Below are positions 32,601 through 45,349 of a stretch of DNA of 64,000 bases, piece by piece. The notes under the pieces are model-generated. The model ran no database searches. It was not told the origin of the DNA and saw only the letters and a program-made list of their open reading frames with translations. This stretch comes from Saccopteryx bilineata (lineage: Eukaryota; Chordata; Mammalia; Chiroptera; Emballonuridae). The stretch is taken from NCBI RefSeq assembly GCF_036850765.1, contig NC_089493.1, forward strand, positions 126,424,239-126,488,238. Reading direction: 5' to 3'. Both the position numbers and the translations under genes were made by a program. Position 1 is the stretch's first letter, and the number at the start of each line of letters is the position of its first letter.

Positions 32601-35600
32601 CTGTCCTTAGGACATCTGAGCCAGAGTTAGGATCTACTGGAAAAGCAGACCAACGTAGTGTGGGGACAGAGCCTGGCACTTTTAGGAGTGTCTCAGGTGC
32701 TTCCTCTGCATGCTCAGGTTTGAGGACCACTGACCTGGGCTGCCTTTAACACGAGGTACTAATGACAGGTGGTTGGTGAATATGCCACTTTATCCCAGGT
32801 AACACATTCCTTTTTCACAGAGGCCTTTGACTCTAGGGAGTGAGCAATGGAGCTTTGAGGCCTGGGCCTGGTGGAGAGCCTCTTCAGTTCAGTCCTGAAA
32901 GCCCCCCCCCCCCCCAGTGGGAGCTGGCATGAAGTCCTGTCTCCATCAGGCTCACTGTGAATTTATTTCTGGGGCCTGAGTGGGTGCTGAAGGAGAAGGA
33001 TAGGGGTGGATAGTTTGGGAATCCAAGTTTCCTGGGATAAAAAATGGACTGGGACTCCCCAAATAGGGCTACCCATACTTTGCTAGCCACTCCCTCCAGG
33101 CACTGTGAATTGTACCAGGATGGGGTCCAGTGATCGACAGGTTCTTTCCAATCACCAGCCTCAGTTTCCCCATTTGGCAAATGGATGGCCAAAGCCTGAA
33201 GGATGGAGTAGGGACTGGTGTGTGGGCGTGCAGAGCATTAGGCAAAGTCCTGGCTCACAGTGGCTGCTCAGTGGCAGTTTTCATCCTGTTTCTCCTGCTT
33301 ACTCAGCGCCTGACCAGGGCTGGCAGCTCTGAGTGCTCGTATATGTGCTGGAGAAAAATATATAATCGTAGACCCCCTCAGGTTCAGGGGATGACTGTTG
33401 CCACCTTATATTGGATCCCAGTGAATGAACACCCCTCGTTGTGCAGTAATAATAATACCAAATTCTCCAGTTTCCCTTTAGATTCTTCCAAGAAGAATCT
33501 AAGAAGCAAGTAGGCAGCAGTTTTCTTTATTAGTGGTTAGTGGTCCTGGGACATTGGTCTCTTCCTATCTTTGTCTTCTTTTTACTTAATCTTTCAACCA
33601 GACTAATTGTGTACGCTGTCCTCTCTCATGTGCCTTCTGAAGCTGATGGCTTAGTGCTATCTTGGCAGTGTCTTTTCAGCCCTCTCCTCTCAGGTGTAGT
33701 CCGGAGGACAGAGGGCCAGGTTTGCACTGTGGTGTCTTGTCCCAGAAGGGCAGCCCTGGGTGACCCCGTGACCTGCGCTAGGCAGGGGCAGAGCTGGCCT
33801 GCCTCACCCTCCTGGCCAGCTGGCTGGCTGCTTGCCTGAGAGGGCTGGCCAGCAATGAGGACCCAAGTAATGAGTGATTAATAGGCGCCCCATCTAATCT
33901 CCTGCCAGGGGAAATGAAGGGCCAGCCACGCTCGCTCGCTCGCTCGCTCGCTCGTCTTGACCTGCTCCAGGTGGGCTTGGAATGCACCCAGCTCAGGATG
34001 GGGATTAAGGCTTGAAAGACAAGAGGAAATGAGATGTTAACCCTTTAGGCAGTAGCCATCGGAGGCCCACCTGAGCCCAGGAACCCAAGCAGGGAAATGG
34101 CAAGGGGATTATCTGAGGCATCCCATGAATGGGAGTGTGGTCTTTGATTTAGTACAGGGATGCAGCCATTGACTAGAGGGGCTGGGCTGGGTGGGGGTGG
34201 GGGGGCAGACCATGTCTTGTACTTAACCATTTTTTCTTGGAAGCTCAGTCAAGAGAGAGAGGAATTTCTTATGGACATGGGTACATACTTTCGATCCTAT
34301 CAGCAAGTTACTCATTTGTATTTGCCACACAAACTTGTCCCCCTAAAATGCAGAGCCTCTGGCCGCTTGTCATCTCCAAGAAGTTGGAAGAGGGAGCCTG
34401 GCACTGGCGGTACACCATCTCTGGCACTGGGTCTACCTTCTCCCCTGTCAGGCGCAGCACTGTTGATACCAGTGGGGAGCCTGACTTCCGGCCTTGGTTC
34501 CACTGTGCTGTGTGTCCCTGATTAGTTTCTTTAACCTCTTGTGCTGTAGTTTCCCAGCCTGTAACATGGGGATAACGGGTGAGATTCAGGGCAATGCAGA
34601 ATGCTTAAAGCAGTCTCGGGCACATGGAAATGGGCTTGCATGGTAGCTGTCGTGTTTTCCATGTTGATCTACCTAAGATCTGAGCCCAGATCTTCTCTAG
34701 GAAAGATCTATGTAGCTTCTTCCCCCTCCAAGACTTGCTTAGGGTGAATTGACAACTACTCTTTGATTGATGTTGCTTGTTTGACCCCTGACCCTCACAT
34801 GCTTGGAATTCTGGTCTCTCCCGCCCCTCCTTTTGCTTCTGGCTCCCTGGCCTCCCTCCAGCTGTCCTTTTATTACACAGCCTGCCCCCTGTCCTGGCCT
34901 CCACGTTAGGCGGCCAGGCCTGGTGGACTGGACAGTGGCACCTGCTTGGTCCACTTCCACACCAGCTCTGCCCGTGGCCAGCCTCGCTGTGACTGGACAG
35001 CTGAGCGAAGTGGCTGAGGGTAGAGAGGAGGCTGGCGTCAGAGCAGGACTTGGGGCTCTGTGGACCGTCCTCCCTACGGTGTGCTCAGAATCACGTTGTA
35101 GGGGGGAGGGGGGATTTTTTTAAAAACAAAGTCTTTGTTTAGTGTTTTCATGTTGTAATGACGCTGCTGACCTGTGCTTCATTTTTAACTGTTTGAACTT
35201 TTATTTTTTAAAACAAAATGTATTATTCGATAAAGTGAACTTTTAAAAAGCTAAAAACAATGACTGCGAACTGAAGCTCTTGTTTCCTTTTCTGGTTTCT
35301 CTGAGCCCCCTTTGCCTCATCTTTGCTTGAAGCTAATAATAGTAACACTTATCAATGGTGGAGAGGAGGGTCAGAAGACAGGAGACCCTTGGAGGCTGTG
35401 TGAGGGCTTTTATTGCTGGTTATATGTGAGCCATATCTCATCATATTTGAAGTCTCATTAGAGGGTGTGCACTGACATTCTAGCTACTAGCTCCATTTAG
35501 TGTCCTTTCCAGAAAAAACAGGTACCCCAGCCCTGCTTGGCTTTAGTGAGGTTTTAGACAAGGCCCAGGATTTCGTGCTGCTTGAAGTTCAAAGGGTCTT

Positions 35601-35628
35601 TTGGCTGTCTCAGGGAGAAGGAATCATT
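29661..35628. other. Intergenic or intronic, with ancient repeat fragments only
   Basis: I found no exon I trust. MIR-like fragments occur at about 33150-33310 (CCTCAGTTTCCCCATTTGGC) and 34495-34640 (TAGTTTCCCAGCCTGTAACA). An L2-like patch lies near 31205-31310 and a (GCTC)n tract at 33929-33953. If the CpG island at 28.7-29.7 kb is a rightward promoter, this would be first intron. Confidence 0.4.
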
Positions 35629-35647
35629 ATATTACAGCATTTTTGTA

Positions 35648-36013
35648 AAAAAATTTTTTCTCAAGGGAAAGGAGCAGAGATAGAGAGACAGACTCCAACA
35701 TGTGCCCTGACTGGGATCCACCCGACAACCCCATCTAGGGTTGATGCTCTGCCCATATGGGGCCATGCTCACAATATAGCTATTTTTAGTGCCTGAGGCA
35801 CAGGCTCCATGGAGACATCCTCAGAGCTTGGGGCTGATGTGCTCAAACCAATCGAACCATGGCTGCTGGAGGAGAAGAGAGAAAGAAAGAAGGGGGAGAG
35901 GGAGGGATGGAGAAGCAAATGATTGCTTCTCCTGTGTTCTCTGACCAGGAATTGAACTTGGGACATCTGCATGCCAGGTTGACACTCTACCACTGAGCCA
36001 ACCAGCCAGGGCC
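35648..36013 (-). repeat. Older SINE-B-type element, antisense
   Basis: The reverse SINE-B body ends GCCAACCAGCCAGGGCC at 36013. The target duplication is imperfect: ATATTACAGCATTTT (about 35629-35643) versus ATATTATAGCATTCT (36014-36028). Divergence is higher than in the L1-borne copies. Confidence 0.85.
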
Positions 36014-36039
36014 ATATTATAGCATTCTGCATTAACTTA

Positions 36040-36180
36040 CTTAATCCTCTCAACAATCCATGTGAGGTAGGCCCTATTATTCCTTGTACAGCCTAGAAAC
36101 CCGAGGCCCAGAGAGGCGAAGGGACTTGCATGGGCTCACACAGCAAGTAGATGTCCAAGTTTTGTTTGAATTCCAATTCA
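36040..36180 (+). repeat. Ancient MIR-type SINE fragment
   Basis: It contains CTTAATCCTCTCAACAATCC, GTGAGGTAGGCCCTATTATT and GGCTCACACAGCAAGTAG, wording characteristic of old mammalian MIR-type elements. There are no duplications, as expected for its age. Confidence 0.65.
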
Positions 36181-36267
36181 TCTGACTCCGAAACATGTGA
36201 TCTCAAGGAACTAATGAGCCACTTAGTGCCTCAGTCTAATTGTAATCCACTGAAAAGCCTAATTGGA

Positions 36268-36600
36268 ATTCACCATTTTAAAATAGTGTTTTTTAGTTTA
36301 TTCACAGAATTGTGCAACCATCAACAGTATCTAATTCCCAGAATATTTTTATTACCTCAAAAAGAAACCTTGAACCCATGACAGTCACTTCTTGCTCCTC
36401 CCTCCTCCAGTCCCTGGAAACTACTCATCTACTTTCTGTCTCTGTGGATTCTGGCCATTTCATGTAAATGGAATCATGCCATGTGTGGTCTTTGGTGACT
36501 GGCTTCTTTCTCTAAGAATGACATTCTCAAGGTTTGCCATGTTGAAGCATGTATCAGTACTCTCTTGTATCAATACTCCAGTCCTTCTGACTGTTGTGTC
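36268..36600 (-). repeat. Ancient L1 3'-end fragment, antisense
   Basis: The order TTCACAGAATTGTGCAACCA, CCCTGGAAACTACTCATCTA, GGAATCATGCCATGTGTGGT and CAAGGTTTGCCATGTTGAAG matches the complement of old mammalian L1 3' UTRs. The same block recurs at 55384-55742. Confidence 0.7.
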
Positions 36601-37091
36601 AACCACTTTTAAAATAAAAAGTAAGGCTATTTTGCTTAGAGATGAGAGTTACAGTGTCAAAACAGATGCAGCTCAAAGTGGTACCCAGTTTTTATGGTGG
36701 GCAGATGTGAAAGAACTGTAATAACAGGGGCAGGTGCAGTGACTGCTCCTGCCTGAGTGTGCAAGGGAGTGTTGGGTACAGGCTGGCTGGGTTCCAAGGT
36801 CTGGAGTCACGGGGAGGCCCAGCTGCCTTCTTCCCAACATTTTGTTGGGCTGCCCTTGGCTCGTGCCATTGGCAAAGACTATGAGGACCCACCCTGGAGA
36901 GGCGGTATGGGTGCCGTGGACCCTGCCTGGGAGAAATGCCTAGAGGTTCAGAGTTGTCTCTGCCATGGGCTATCTAGTTTGGGAGTTGTGCAGACATTTG
37001 TGCCCCTGCACTGTCTGCTGCATGGCTTTTATCTCTAGGTTTAGGCTATTGTTAAATGCTACCTACTGAGACAACACTGTTGATTTTTTTT

Positions 37092-37490
37092 TTTTTTAAT
37101 TCAGTGAGAGGAGGAAAGGCAGAGACCGACTCCCGCACCCAACTGGGATCCAAATGGCAAGCCCACTAGGGGGCGATCCTCTGCCCATCTGGGGCATTGC
37201 TCCATTACTCAGCAACCAAGCTCTTCTTAACACCTGAGGCAGAGGCCATGGAGCCATCCTCAGCACCTGTGGCCAACTTGCTCCAATGGAGCATGGCTGC
37301 AGGGGGTGGGGGGAGAGAGAGAGAGAGAGAGTGAGAGAGAGAGAGAGGGAGGGAGAGGGAGAGGGAGAGAAGCAAGAGGGGGTGTGTGGAAAAGCAGATG
37401 GGCACTACTCCTGTGTGCCCTGACTGGGAATCAAACCTAGGACATCCATATGCTGGGCTGACACTCTACCACTGAGCAACTGGCCAGGGT
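37092..37490 (-). repeat. Older SINE-B-type element, antisense
   Basis: T-rich tail at 37087-37100, a body with CCCACTAGGGGGCGATCC, a (GA)n-expanded middle (37313-37375) and a head complement ending GGCCAGGGT at 37490. Flanks TGTTGATTTTT and CTGATTGACTTTT are a worn duplication. Confidence 0.8.
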
Positions 37491-37663
37491 CTGATTGACT
37501 TTTTATGTTTCTAGATGTAATACTTAATTTTTTTTTCTGATTATAAAGGTTAACTTACAAAATATTCAAAGGAAAACTTTCAAAATACAAAAAAACACAA
37601 AGAAGAAAAATAAGTCATAATTTCTCAACAAATGATGGTCATTATTTTTAATGTGCATCTTTT

Positions 37664-38021
37664 TTTTTTTTTTTTTTTAATTGAGAGGTGGGGAGGCAGG
37701 GAGACAGACTCTCACATGAGCCCTGACTAGGATCCACCTGGCATGCCCACTAGAGGGTGATGCTCTGCCCATCTGGGCTGCTACTTCTTTGCTCGGAATG
37801 GAGCTATTTCAGCGCCTGAGGTGAGGCCAGAAAGCCATCCTCAGCACCCAGGCCGAAATTGCTCCAATCATTTGAGCCATAGCTGCGGGGGGCAGGGAGA
37901 GAGAAGGGGGAGGGGTGGAGAAGCAGATAAGCGCTTCTCCTGTGTGCCCTGATAGGAAGTCAAACCCAGGACTTTCATACGCTGGGCTGATGCTCTACCA
38001 CTGAACCAACTGGCCAGGGCC
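37664..38021 (-). repeat. Older SINE-B-type element, antisense
   Basis: Second reverse SINE-B-type copy, 170 bp beyond the previous one. Its duplication is AATGTGCATCTTT (37650-37662 and 38022-38034). The internal sequence is diverged, with box B read as TCAAACCCAGG. Confidence 0.85.
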
Positions 38022-38034
38022 AATGTGCATCTTT

Positions 38035-38121
38035 CTACCATCTATCTATCTATCTGTTATCTATCTATCTATCTATCTATTCATCCATCCACACATGCAT
38101 GCATGTGCACACACACACACT
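38035..38121 (+). repeat. Compound microsatellite (CTAT)n, (CATG)n, (CA)n
   Basis: About 45 bp of CTAT repeats are followed by CATCCATCC, ATGCATGCATG and then ACACACACAC, directly after the SINE duplication. Confidence 0.85.
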
Positions 38122-41100
38122 TTTATAAAAGTGGTATCATGTTGAACATATTGTTTTGTTCCCTAATTTTTTCACTTAACAATATATCACGCACTGTTAC
38201 ATTTATTGTTGGATGCATTATTACATATAGGGTTACATTTTCTATGTACTAAATAATCACTATTCTTCCAAAGCTTGATTTTATTAATAGCTGCAGATTA
38301 TTTTTAAAATATTAATGTTGCTTACACAGTCTATTTTTGGACATGTTCATTTTAAGTTTTTCAATAGGATTGATAAATATAACTGCATATTTTGTGCATT
38401 TTTAATACTTCTGTTAATACACTGTGCTGTTTCTGGAACAAAAGATAATACTCTTTAAGGTGTTTGATACATACAGTCAAGTCGCCTTCCCGAAGACTAT
38501 ATAATTTATAATTCCACAACAGTGTTATTTTTTTATTTGAGTTTTATTGTACATGTAACTTTAATACTACCAAAACGAATGTTTAGTTTGCTGTATTTTA
38601 TTGTTCTGATTTAACCTTTGGTGTTGAAAATTCAGTTCCGAGCTGTGTAATCAGCAGGTCAAAAGCAGGAGCCTTTCTGTTATACGAATGCTGCTCAGGG
38701 GTTGGTCAGAGAAGAGGCACCTGGTGTCCAGATGGGAGGCCCAAGAAACAGAGCGGGACTTGCTTTCTGCCTCCCCGCTCCTTTCCTTATAGGTACGGTT
38801 CTTTCCTCAGGCTCACAGTAGGGCACTCAGTGTCTCTCCTAGTGAGAGATGTAAGGGGCGCTGTGAGGTTGGGACTTTCTTAGCTCCATACAGGGAAACT
38901 GTCAGTGTTCATACAATGTCCCTGTGTACATGGACTCATACAATGCATGCTCTTTTGTGACTGGCTTATTTCACCGAGGTCTTGGCACGAGAGCACAGTA
39001 TTGTGCTCTGTGGTTCTGCATGGGCATCGCCATGTGTGCATTCTCTTTTGCAGCTAGTACTTCTGAACCCCTCCCAGGTGTCAGGTACCTTGCTTGGGGA
39101 ATGGTGTGGATTCCAGTTCTGACTTTGCCACTTAGTCTTGCCTGAGTGGCTTGAACAGCTACATCCTTGACCTTCAGTTTCCCCGTGTGTGCAGTGGATT
39201 GTTTGTGCAGTGGAATTAGAGAAGACAGCGTATGCATGGTGTTCGTTCCTGCAGTGAGACAAAGTACCCACTATGTGCCTTAATGAGCACTGCAAGGCCA
39301 TCCAACTTAATGGTAAAGAAGGTGGTATTTCTGCCTGGGGGACTTGCAGCCTTGGTGGGAGGTGGGCAGGCACAGGGGATGATCAGCATGGTCAACATTA
39401 TACAGTAGGAAGGCTGGGGTCCCAGAAGGACATCAGACTGAGATTGGTGGGAATTCGGAGAGATTTGAGCCCTCCCTCAACAGAGGGAAAGCATCTGGGG
39501 GGTCCGAGGGACAAAGGAAGTAGAAGCCTGTCCTGTCCTGTTTTTACAGCAGGGCTGTATTCTTGAAGACCTCACAGGATTCAGATCTCTCATTATTCAG
39601 ACTATTTTTCCCCTGGTGGTATAAATGTAAAGATTGTGCATGTGTGCTGGATACATTCTCAGAATGTATCAGAGTTTTGCCTTAAAGTTGCTTTTCACAC
39701 TGTGGGTGTTATCTCCAGCGGCACCGTGGGCTCACTCAGAAATTGCCCACTTGGTATCTCATGACAGTTGCTTGCTTCCTCAGTAGCCAAGCTGGTTGTC
39801 ATTGCCACTGTCATTATCCTTGTCGCTGTGCTATATAGTCTGGCATCATCAGTTGATGGGCCATCAGGGCTAGGGGTTCACAGGCTTTTTTTTTTGTAGA
39901 GGGCTAGAGAGTTAGTATTTTGGCTTTGCATGCTGTATGGTTTTTGTTTCAAAGAATCAGTGCTGCCTTGTGAGGCAAAAGCAGCCATAGACAATTCATC
40001 AACAAATGTATTCCAGTAGAATTTTATTTATGGACACTGCGATTTGGATTTCACATAATTTCCACATCATAAAATGGTTTTCTTCATTTGATTTTTGTTC
40101 AACTACTTGAAAATGTGACAGAAACAGGCAGTGGGTCAAGTTTGGCCTGCTGGACAGAGATTACTGACCCCTGGTCTAGATGACTATAACATTTGAAAAT
40201 TGCTTTAAATTGTAAAAAGATCCTGATAGTCAACAAAATCACTGATGGATGTTCCAGAGCCCCTAAAAGTATAGCTGAATTCACAAGTTCTATCCAAGGA
40301 TGTAGGTATTTATCAGCCTGTGTGATACTGACATAGGCAATTACTCTAACACAATCTGTGATTCTTTAAGAAGTCATCCTAATGATTTTAATACTTCAGG
40401 TCATATTATGTAGAAATTTAGGCATCAAATAACTTTTTTTTTTTAAGTTTCACAATTCAAATTGTATACCATAAAACTATTTGTTATTTCATACCATTCT
40501 AGAGTCGAGCAACTCTGCCTGACTCTCAACAGACTGATGGCCTCTGGTGGTAGTTTGGAACTTGATTCTGAAATTGTTATGAAAAGCCAGGGGAGGGCAG
40601 GGAAGGAGCCCCAGGGCTTGTGTCTGGCACATGATACATGTGGATGAAAGTTTGTTCCCTTCTCTTTCTTTTACTCCCCACCCAAAAGTTCTGTATATTT
40701 GGTCAGTTCCAAAACACGCTGAGCCTTTTTGAAATTCTTACTTTGGTTCTTTCCACAGGCCGTCAAGTCAGTAACCTTTTTAAATGGAAACAAAAACAAA
40801 GGCTGTTAGAAAGCAGTTTCCTCTCCTGGGTCCCCAGCTTTCCCGTGTTGGAGAATAAGCAGTGTTATGCTGGGACCACCAGCCAGACAAGGGCCCCCAG
40901 GTCCAGGGAAGGCACCTTCTGTGGGGAGCAGACCCTGCTCTCCAGCCAGGCAGGGGGGCGTGGCCTAGACACTGCCCTGAGCCCTGCAGCTCCTGGGTGT
41001 GTTTTTGTGTTAGGGACTCCAGTGGTAGGATGGCCAGGATCCTCTCCAGATGGAAGACCGCTAGCTCCAAAGGTGACTGTGATGCTGTAGCTTTTGGCTG

Positions 41101-41861
41101 ACAAAGTGTTCTTTTTCTGTGTGTGTTGGATAGAAGGTCTGTCTTGAGTAGACATGTGTTTGTGTTGTTTAGGGGATGGTGGCACATAACAACATGTGCT
41201 TTCTGGCCTTGAGGTCTGGCGGGATGTGGAGGGAGGCAGGCACTACCCTTTGGCCGGTTAGATTTTTCATTATAATATTGGATTTTCCTATGCTTTAGGA
41301 GCAATTTGGTTTATGGACAAGTGGTCTTGGAGCCCAGGGCATGGGCTGAGTTCTGACTTTGCCATTCACTTGCTGTTTGACCTTCAGCATTCCATTCTTC
41401 ATCTCTGGAGTCACTAACTTTTTATTCCTAAATGAATGGTGGTAGCCTTAGACCATTCTGAGAGCCTATTTCTCAGTTGAGACATGTGGGGAACCTGGAC
41501 ATTCAGCCCCACTCCGCAGCATTGAGACATCCCTCCGTCTCCCCACTGGGGTGGTCAGAGGAGGCCTAGTGGAAAGTCAGGACTATAACCATCACCCAGC
41601 AAGATCATGTATCACTTTCTGCCTCCCTCTCCCTCAACTCACACATATACTAGTAGTGCCATGGGCACAGCAATGAGGCCTCCTATCCCTCCCAGCTGGT
41701 GAAGTGCCAGCTGAAGCATGTCAGGTAGCTAGAACTCCCACCATGCTCAACACGAATGGTGGGTTCCCTTCCCCCTTGGCTGTTAGGGAAGGCCAAGTAG
41801 GGAACCTGGACTTCTATTCCTACCTGGCCATAATGAGGTAGGGCCCATCTTCCCCTGCTAG
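38122..41861. other. Intergenic with ancient MIR and hAT fragments
   Basis: No exon is supported. MIR-like fragments occur at about 39105-39265 (TGACTTTGCCACTTAGTC then CTTCAGTTTCCCC) and 41325-41440 (CTGACTTTGCCATTCACTTG). An old hAT element at 39871-40173 is listed separately. The AT-rich part 38160-38640 shows nothing nameable. Confidence 0.4.
39871..40173 (-). mobile_element. Ancient non-autonomous hAT element
   Basis: The ends are AGGGGTTCACAGGC at the left and ACTGACCCCTG at the right (complement CAGGGGTCAGT). The interior reads GCAAAAGCAGCCATAGACAA, TAGAATTTTATTTATGGACA and GTTTGGCCTGCTGGACAGAG. This is the complement of a widespread eutherian Charlie-type element. The target duplication is no longer recognisable. 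Confidence 0.6.
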
Positions 41862-41877
41862 TGCAGTGTCAAGTTTA

Positions 41878-41917
41878 TTTTTCATTTATTTTATTTATTG
41901 ATTGATTTTTAGGGGGG

Positions 41918-41967
<50 letters not shown>

Positions 41968-42088
41968 GGAGGAGCAGGAAGCATCAACTCCCATATGTGT
42001 CTTGACTGGGCAAGCCCAGGGTTTCGAACCGGCAACCTCAGCATTTCCAGGTCGACACTTTATCCCACTGTGCCACCACAGGTCAGGC
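41878..42088 (-). repeat. SINE-C (short tRNA-headed SINE), antisense
   Basis: A 211-bp element with an exact 16-bp duplication TGCAGTGTCAAGTTTA (41862-41877 and 42089-42104). The head complement CCACCACAGGTCAGGC, a box B-like GTTTCGAACC and a long (GA)n tract near the tail (41918-41966) are present. It lacks the internally repetitive body of SINE-A. Confidence 0.93.
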
Positions 42089-42154
42089 TGCAGTGTCAAG
42101 TTTAAGGAAAACCTAGAGCCTCATACATTATCCCTAAATGTCCAGCTTTTAATT

Positions 42155-42880
42155 AAAAATCACTCGTCATACCAGGAACCAGGAAGAACTCAAAATAAAT
42201 GGAGAAAAAAAAAAAGACTATCAGTTGCTGCCAACACTGAGAAGATGGAGATGTGAGAGGTTTTGAAGTAGCTGTCATAACAGTTTCAATGAGCAATATA
42301 AGGTAGAATCAAATGAAAAGTTTAGAGCTGAATAAAACAGTGACTGAAATAAAATCTCACTGGATGGTCTAAACAAGAGAATGGAGATGACAAAGAAAAG
42401 AATCAATGATTTTGAATGTGTAACAATAAAAAGTACCCAGTCTGAACAACAGAGAGGAAATAGACTGGGAGAAGGAAAAAAAAAGAACAGATCTTCCAGG
42501 ACCTGTAGGGCCTTAGCAAGAGATGTAATGTGTGTTTGAAGTTCTAGGAGAGAAGAAAGAAGGTGGGACTGAAAAAAGTACTCAATGAACTACATGTTGA
42601 AAACTTCCCAAGGTTACCTACAGATTCAAGAAGCTTAGTAAATTCCAAAGAGGATGAACCCAAAGACATCCATACCAAGATACAGCATTGTCAAACTTCT
42701 GAAAATAGTTTTTAAAAATAAGAAAAAGTAGGAGGAATCAGTCTACCAGACTTCAAGACTGACATATAGCCACAATAATCAAGACTGTGTAGTGTTGACA
42801 GACGGATTGGCACAAGGATCAGTGGAATAGAATAGAGAACCCAGAAATATGCCTCTCTGATTTTTGACAGAAGTGCATAG
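42155..42880 (+). repeat. Old L1 fragment with ORF1 and ORF2 pieces joined
   Basis: Positions 42170-42715 read like a decayed L1 ORF1 (AACTACATGTTGAAAACTTC, ACCCAAAGACATCCATACCA). Positions 42725-42870 read like ORF2 near the end of the reverse transcriptase (AGGAGGAATCAGTCTACCAG, GGAATAGAATAGAGAACCCA). The 2 kb or more between these parts is missing, so an internal deletion joined them. Confidence 0.75.
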
Positions 42881-44105
42881 ATAAACTTAGAGAAACACTA
42901 ACTGTAATTATTTGAATGATTATTTGGATGAGGCTGGTGGAAATGGAGGGAGAGGGAAGAGTTATCTGAGAAAGAATACAAAGGAAGAGTTGAGTGTTGG
43001 CAAAAGACTCGACCTAGGGCACTTGGGAAGGAAGAGTCACAGAAGCCCATGTAAGCTTTGAGCTTTATTCACTGGAAGGGTGGTGATACCACCACCAAAG
43101 CAGGAAACCTCAGCAAGGGGAGGACTTCGTGTGCAGCTGGTAAACCTGGTCCTTTTATTATTCATCGTGGGCGGGTCATCAGCAGGAGGAAACTAGAAAT
43201 ACTCAACAGCAGTCTGAATGAGAGCACAGGTCTTGAGATGTTGGTTGCTGAGACCTCAGCGTGAAATAATCAAAGAAGTCAGAGTGTAAGAGTCCTTACT
43301 GAACCTAAACAGCTCATTAGTGAGGGCTGGTATATTGTTGATATTTTTCCAGTTCTGACTTCTTTCACAAGAAAGAAGAGATAGGAAGTGAACGGAGTTG
43401 TGTGCCCATTGACAATGGAGTTCAAGAAAAACTGAGTATAGTAATAGTTTTATTGTCCCTAAACTCAGTTGCTTTTTATTGTCCCCCTTGACCTCTGGGT
43501 GACCTTTGACCCCAATGACTCACCTCTTTTGGTTTCCTTGAAAATGTTTCCTAATTTGTAAGATGGCTGTCTGTTTCTCATTATTATAGTCTTCTAATCA
43601 TGGCTTTTTACCTGATTTAAGCTTTACCTAATACTAGCCCATCACAGAATTGTGTCAAAGTATGACTAACTTGCTAGGTTTCTGTTTTCTTCTATAAGGA
43701 TACGGGGAGCTTTTTGACATGCACTGCACAGCAGTGATTGCTACAAATCATTGACTAGATTTCTATCGCTTAAAAAAATAATGACATAACTCAGATGTCA
43801 ACGCAGAGCAGAGCAGAAAAAGGCAAATCCTTTCCCTGATGCTCGGAAGCACCAAAGGCAGTGCGTGTGGCCGGTTGATTTATGGTGGCTGCAGCACACC
43901 AAACCGGGATGTGTTCTGGACGGGCTAATGCATGGGGGCACTAAGAAAATAGCCTGGACTCAAGCTCAGCACCCTCCGGCAGTGAACAGGCAGAGCACAA
44001 CCTCGCACACAGCGACCCCCCTGGCAGGGCTCAGGCTGCAGCCCCCTGGGGTTAGATATTCGATGCTGTGTGGCAGGAGACCTGAGAGGCCTTCATGGTG
44101 GTGCT
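42881..44105. other. Unclassified stretch, possibly an old antisense LTR (about 42990-43650)
   Basis: Starting TGTTGGCAAAAGACTCGACC near 42993, a segment has a reverse polyadenylation signal TTTATT near 43068 and later TGACCTCTGGGTGACCTTTG. This could be an LTR in reverse, but I see no matching end or duplication. No exon is supported. Confidence 0.25.
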
Positions 44106-44109
44106 CTAA

Positions 44110-44320
44110 GACGTGGCTTCAACGCTCAGGTGAGCCTGAGTTCAGATCTTGTGGCTGCCACTCTACTAGCTCTGGATGTTGGGCATAGTGCTTCACTGCT
44201 TGTAGCCTCAGTTTCCTTGTCTGTAAAATGGGGAAGTCAACAGCACCTGCCTTATATTGTCTTGAGAATTAATCAAAATAATGTTTGGAAAGTGTTTAGC
44301 ATAGCTTGTCACTTGTTATA
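44110..44320 (+). repeat. MIR-type ancient SINE
   Basis: AGCCTGAGTTCAGATCTTGT, GTAGCCTCAGTTTCCTTGTC and TGTAAAATGGGGAAGTC appear in the order of a sense MIR. A second, weaker MIR-like piece follows at about 44350-44460. Confidence 0.75.
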
Positions 44321-44776
44321 CACTTACATTTTTTAAATCCCTAATCCTAGTTTTGCCTTTGATTAGCTACAAAACCTTGCACCAGTCCTTTTTATGTCAT
44401 TAAGTATCAATTGATTCATCTGTAAATTGTGAATATAAAATAATGAAATTGGGGAGTTGGGTTAGAATCTCCCAGTTTTTTTGTTTGTTTATTTTTGTGC
44501 TTTGTGAATCTGTGAAAAAATATGAATATGAAAAGTCACAGAAGAAATAACTGGTAGATTCAAAGGCATAAAATAAGGGTTAACATCCTCCATATTAGAA
44601 TTCTTAAGAATCAGTTGAAAACGTGAGCATTACAGAAGCATTAGTAAAGAGGTTGTAAGAAGAGACAATATACTTGGCTAATAAAAATGAAAATCTGTCT
44701 CACTAATAATCAAGAGTACATATTAAAATGACTTCCTTTTCTTTTTGCCTGTTGCAACAAACACATTGAATGTGTA

Positions 44777-44812
44777 CCACCATCACCACCACCACCACCA
44801 CCACCCTCCCCC
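44777..44812 (+). repeat. (CAC)n microsatellite
   Basis: About 30 bp of CAC repeats run into a C-tract. Its reading as polyhistidine is fortuitous. Confidence 0.9.
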
Positions 44813-44859
44813 CCGTACCGGAAGGTGTTCACCAACAGCTTTCCAATGGGGAATACAGG

Positions 44860-45215
44860 CAGAGCACATTTTCCACTCTCTTGCAGTCAGGTATGGCTGT
44901 CAGACTAAGCTGGATGATGGAACATGAGTGGTAGACACATACACTACCTTCATGAAGCTGCTAGCTCAATCTGCAACGATTTCTCTTTTCCCTTGTTTGT
45001 TCACTGAATGGGAAAAAATAGTCAGGGATTCTGAGACAATGCTGGAGCTACTAGATGAAGAAAGACTGGGTTCCTGGATGCCTGCATGACTATGTGGAGC
45101 AGAATGGCCCTGCCAGCCCACTTCAGACAGTGAACCGAACAAAAAACTTCTTGTTGTGTTAAGCCATTGAACTCCTGGGGTGGTTCATTACAGCATTTAG
45201 CCTACCCTAATTAAT
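44860..45215 (+). mobile_element. MLT1-type (ERVL-MaLR) LTR fragment
   Basis: The right part reads GGTTCCTGGATGCCTGCATG, GTGTTAAGCCATTGAAC and TACAGCATTTAGCCTACCCT, the usual wording of the 3' half of MLT1 LTRs. The left boundary is uncertain. Confidence 0.7.
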
Positions 45216-45349
45216 GATCAAATTAAGAAAGATTATATAATGCTAACACTATTGGCGATGTGTCTATTCTTTTTGCTCCATGTGGGATTTTAGGTGGATT
45301 CACTCTTTTAAAGCAGATACAAAGGATCTTAAATAGTCATACTTTTTGG

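Noticed and set aside
41918..41966. (GA)n tract considered as an independent microsatellite
   Set aside because: It lies within the tail region of a SINE-C bounded by an exact duplication, so it is part of that insertion.
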